Origin: Bacteroidia bacterium
GTDB taxonomy: Bacteria > Bacteroidota > Bacteroidia > SpSt-205
NCBI GenBank assembly: GCA_025060275.1
Contig: JANXCJ010000087.1
Location: 1-7,960, forward strand
Reading direction: 5' to 3'
Length of the DNA stretch: 7,960 bases
Positions 5,916 to 7,960 of the stretch are shown here, piece by piece. The translations under genes and the position numbers were made by a program. Under the pieces are notes generated by a model. It worked only from the letters and a program-made list of their open reading frames with translations. It ran no database searches and was not told the origin of the DNA. Position 1 is the stretch's first letter; each line of letters opens with the position of its first letter.

Positions 5916-6518
5916 ATGGATACAGGGATTCTACATACCCATCACCTCTTAGGAGTAATCTTATTAGTTCTGATAGGTGCCCCGCTTATACTTCCTGCTT
6001 GGATTGAGAAGCTCAGGAAGGTTCATATGGCGATAGATACGCTTCTCCTCCTTACGGGTCTCTACCTTATCTTCAAGGCGCCTGCGGCTCTCTCTTCTCC
6101 TTATCTTGTCAAATATGGGCTTGTCATATTAGCTATTGGGCTAGCGATTGTAGGGAGCCGCAAACGGAAGAAGGCTTTTTCTATCACCGCTTTTATGCTG
6201 CTTGCTTACGCTTATGGTTTGTCCCTTCAGAGGGATTTTCTTTTGCGGTCGGAAGAGGAGAGGGTTCAGGCTATTGGAGCTTCTGAAGTTTCTATTCAAG
6301 CAGGGCAGCAGCTCTACAATACCCTTTGCTTGCGCTGTCATGGGGCTGAAGGCAGAAGTAGATATAGAAAAGCTTCCTCTCTTCACCCAATTCAGAATCC
6401 AGATACGACTTACTGGGCTGCGGTTATTCGGGGGGGTAAAAACGCAATGCCTGCACACCCTTATCTAACAGACAGTCAGGTAGCTAGTCTAATAGCTTTT
6501 CTTAGGAGCTGGCAGTAA
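5916..6518 (+). CDS. SirB2-like membrane domain fused to cytochrome c
   Basis: Membrane-bound c-type cytochrome of 200 aa. Four hydrophobic segments lie at about 11-29, 38-53, 63-80 and 87-104. The block HMAIDTLLLLTGLYLIF (37-53), then YLVKYGLVILAIGLAIVG (63-80) and a basic SRKRKK, resembles SirB2-family proteins (PH..DT.LL.G, then KL.LLL). A linker leads to a class I cytochrome c domain with the heme c motif CLRCH at 138-142, IRGGKNAMPAH at 171-181 with Met178 as probable axial ligand, and the C-terminal helix LTDSQVASLIAFLRSW. By topology the heme domain should be on the periplasmic side. His7, His9, His10 and His37 near membrane boundaries could bind another cofactor; this is speculative. 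The first 20 residues do not look like a cleavable signal. It probably shares an operon with the dehydrogenase gene 22 nt downstream. The electron-transfer partner is unknown. Confidence 0.88.
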   Translation: MDTGILHTHHLLGVILLVLIGAPLILPAWIEKLRKVHMAIDTLLLLTGLYLIFKAPAALSSPYLVKYGLVILAIGLAIVGSRKRKKAFSITAFMLLAYAYGLSLQRDFLLRSEEERVQAIGASEVSIQAGQQLYNTLCLRCHGAEGRSRYRKASSLHPIQNPDTTYWAAVIRGGKNAMPAHPYLTDSQVASLIAFLRSWQ

Positions 6519-6540
6519 GAAGAGGGTCCTTTTGGCTTGT

Positions 6541-7713
6541 ATGAGTTCCTCCGTATTGATTTTAGGTGGAGGAGGGGTAGGAAGAGCAATCGGACTGGAC
6601 TTTGTTTTGCAAGGTTTATCAGTAACTATAGCTGATAAGGATGAGAAAAGGTTGATGCTTCTCAAAGAGGAGATGCCCTCCCTCAAGACGCTCTATATGG
6701 ACCTCAGAAAGGAAGAGAGCCTTGATGAGAAAAGTATTTGGCCTTATGATCTCGTTATAAATGCTCTACCGGGAGCAATAGGTTATAAAGTCCTTACAAA
6801 GCTGATTAGCTGTGGGAAAAATGTAGTAGATGTTTCTTTTTTTCCTGAGGACCCTTTTCTGCTCAACGAGTTAGCCATGCAAAAAGGTGTGACGGCTATA
6901 GTAGATGCAGGCATAGCCCCAGGACTATGTAATCTTCTCTTAGGGTATCATATAGGACAAATGAATGTGGAGTCTTACGAATGCTTAGTAGGAGGGCTTC
7001 CGGTAGAACGCTCTTGGCCCTATCAGTATAAGGCTCCTTTCTCTCTTACCGATGTAATTGAGGAATATACTCGTCCCGTGAAGCAGCGGCTAAACGGGAA
7101 AGAAATAATAAAGCCGCCTCTTTCTGATGTAGAACTAGTTGAGATACATGGGGTAGGTACCTTAGAGGCTTTCAATACGGATGGTCTGCGGACTCTCTTA
7201 CGCACCACTCAGGTACCTAACTTGAAAGAGAAAACACTGCGTTATCCAGGACATGCGGAGTGTATTCGTATCTTGCAAGCAACGGGACTATTTTCTGCAG
7301 AAGCAATCTTGATAAATGGCCACCCTGTCCGCCCCATTGAAGTAGCTTATGAGCTACTAAGGCGTGTTTGGGCCCTCTCTCCGAATGATAAAGACCTCTT
7401 GATTATGCGAGTGCGTATAGAAGGCTGGAAAGAAGGGAAGTACATTCAGTATGAATACCAGTTACATGACGAAGCTGACCTTGCCCACTCAATAAGTGCG
7501 ATGGCACGCACCACTGGGTATACTTGTGCTGCCTTAGCCTCTTTGCTCTTGAGTCGCTCCGACTTTCCTAAAGGAGTTATTGCCCCTGAGCAGCTTGGCG
7601 GAAAAGAGGGCGTCTTATCTTATGTCCTCTCTTATCTCAGCAATAGGGATATAAACCTACAAGGAGGCAAGCCTCGTGAAGGACTTGGCAATAATCCCCA
7701 AGGAAACGCATAA
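6541..7713 (+). CDS. Saccharopine dehydrogenase / lysine 6-dehydrogenase-like oxidoreductase
   Basis: NAD(P)-dependent oxidoreductase of the saccharopine dehydrogenase family, 390 aa from the ATG at 6541. The N-terminal Rossmann domain has VLILGGGGVGRAIG (5-18) and an acidic residue after the second strand (ADKD, 31-34). Next comes the signature VDAGIAPGLCNLLLGY (121-136), the GGLP motif (151-154), then YKAPFSLTDVIEEYTRPV (163-180), GTLEAFNTDGLRTLL (206-220), KTLRYPGHAE (231-240) and GVIAPEQLG (345-353). This arrangement matches both lysine 6-dehydrogenase and short saccharopine dehydrogenase proteins, so the substrate (lysine, saccharopine or a related amino acid) is not settled. A TTG at 6532 could add three residues; ATG is preferred. 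The last ~19 residues (after INL) are Gly/Asn/Gln-rich, look unlike the family and are encoded where a convergent gene overlaps. No lysine pathway gene lies beside it. Confidence 0.9.
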   Translation: MSSSVLILGGGGVGRAIGLDFVLQGLSVTIADKDEKRLMLLKEEMPSLKTLYMDLRKEESLDEKSIWPYDLVINALPGAIGYKVLTKLISCGKNVVDVSFFPEDPFLLNELAMQKGVTAIVDAGIAPGLCNLLLGYHIGQMNVESYECLVGGLPVERSWPYQYKAPFSLTDVIEEYTRPVKQRLNGKEIIKPPLSDVELVEIHGVGTLEAFNTDGLRTLLRTTQVPNLKEKTLRYPGHAECIRILQATGLFSAEAILINGHPVRPIEVAYELLRRVWALSPNDKDLLIMRVRIEGWKEGKYIQYEYQLHDEADLAHSISAMARTTGYTCAALASLLLSRSDFPKGVIAPEQLGGKEGVLSYVLSYLSNRDINLQGGKPREGLGNNPQGNA

Positions 7714-7960
7714 AAGGAATATCCATGTTCTTTTGTGTAGGATTACCCCTAAGGGATAAAGCATCTGAAGAAGTAGTAGAATCCAATCTGCCCAAATGCT
7801 CACGCTAAAGTGAGGGGCGCCGACCAAATAAAGGGAAGTAGCTTTTGAGAGGGGTATAACAAATAACATAAACCAGTGGGAGGGGCTGAATAGAATAAGG
7901 ATTAGAAGCAGCCACTGAAGAAAATATGGTAAAGCTAAGGAGAGGGCAAGAATCTTGGGA
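7657..7960 (-). CDS. Partial multi-pass membrane protein of unknown function (5' end outside window)
   Basis: An open frame on the minus strand enters from the right edge and stops with TAG at 7657, giving 100 visible codons. It is very hydrophobic, with likely membrane helices ILALSLALPYFLQWLLLILI, then an FMLFVIPL segment, WADWILLLLQMLYPLGVIL and TWIFLLCVSLGIIAKSF; charged residues (HKR, SK) fall in the loops. An internal ATG at 7869 exists, but the frame stays open upstream with two helix-like segments, so the true start is probably beyond the window. Its last 18 codons overlap the 3' end of the convergent dehydrogenase gene. I do not recognise the family. No other gene explains 7714-7960, which supports it, but a non-coding region with an open frame by chance is possible. 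Confidence 0.6.
   Translation of the reverse strand, partial: PKILALSLALPYFLQWLLLILILFSPSHWFMLFVIPLSKATSLYLVGAPHFSVSIWADWILLLLQMLYPLGVILHKRTWIFLLCVSLGIIAKSFTRLASL

Noticed and set aside
6141..6458. 105-codon minus-strand open frame
   Set aside because: It covers the CxxCH and axial Met region of the cytochrome gene on the other strand; the cytochrome is clearly the real gene.

Overview
The window looks like chromosomal DNA of a member of the Bacteroidota (or a close relative in the FCB group). The evidence is a DUF2851 protein, a PyrR-like phosphoribosyltransferase of the Bacteroidota type, a pappalysin-type (M43) secreted metalloprotease, an almost complete lack of Shine-Dalgarno sequences, and TAnnTTTG boxes (the Bacteroidota -7 promoter motif) directly in front of three start codons. 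Base composition is moderate and even; no tRNA, rRNA, CRISPR array, transposase or prophage gene is visible. Coding density is very high: no gene-free stretch exceeds 100 bases.

Minus strand, read right to left from 5827 to 1: a sugar-phosphate nucleotidyltransferase with a C-terminal beta-helix stands alone, followed by a 88-bp gap. Then comes a tightly packed run of six genes: a crotonase-fold enoyl-CoA hydratase, a compact PyrR-like phosphoribosyltransferase (7-nt overlap), a DUF2851 protein (25-nt gap), a small exported protein of unknown function (5-nt gap), NAD kinase (ATGA overlap), and the start of an M43 zinc metalloprotease (21-nt gap) that runs off the left edge. The products span CoA metabolism, nucleotide salvage or regulation, NADP supply and secretion, so the run looks like a housekeeping cluster, not one pathway.

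Plus strand, from 5916 to 7713: a membrane protein joining a SirB2-like four-helix domain to a C-terminal cytochrome c domain, then a saccharopine/lysine dehydrogenase-like oxidoreductase 22 nt downstream. At the right edge a partial membrane protein gene on the minus strand converges on the dehydrogenase and overlaps its 3' end by 57 bp.

I see no defence island or obviously new multi-gene system. The most interesting signals are (1) three exact TAnnTTTG boxes, the only ones on the minus strand, each ending 4-9 nt before an ATG, which implies leaderless or nearly leaderless mRNAs; (2) the SirB2-cytochrome c fusion; and (3) a DUF2851 protein whose conserved core has a layout like a PD-(D/E)xK nuclease.
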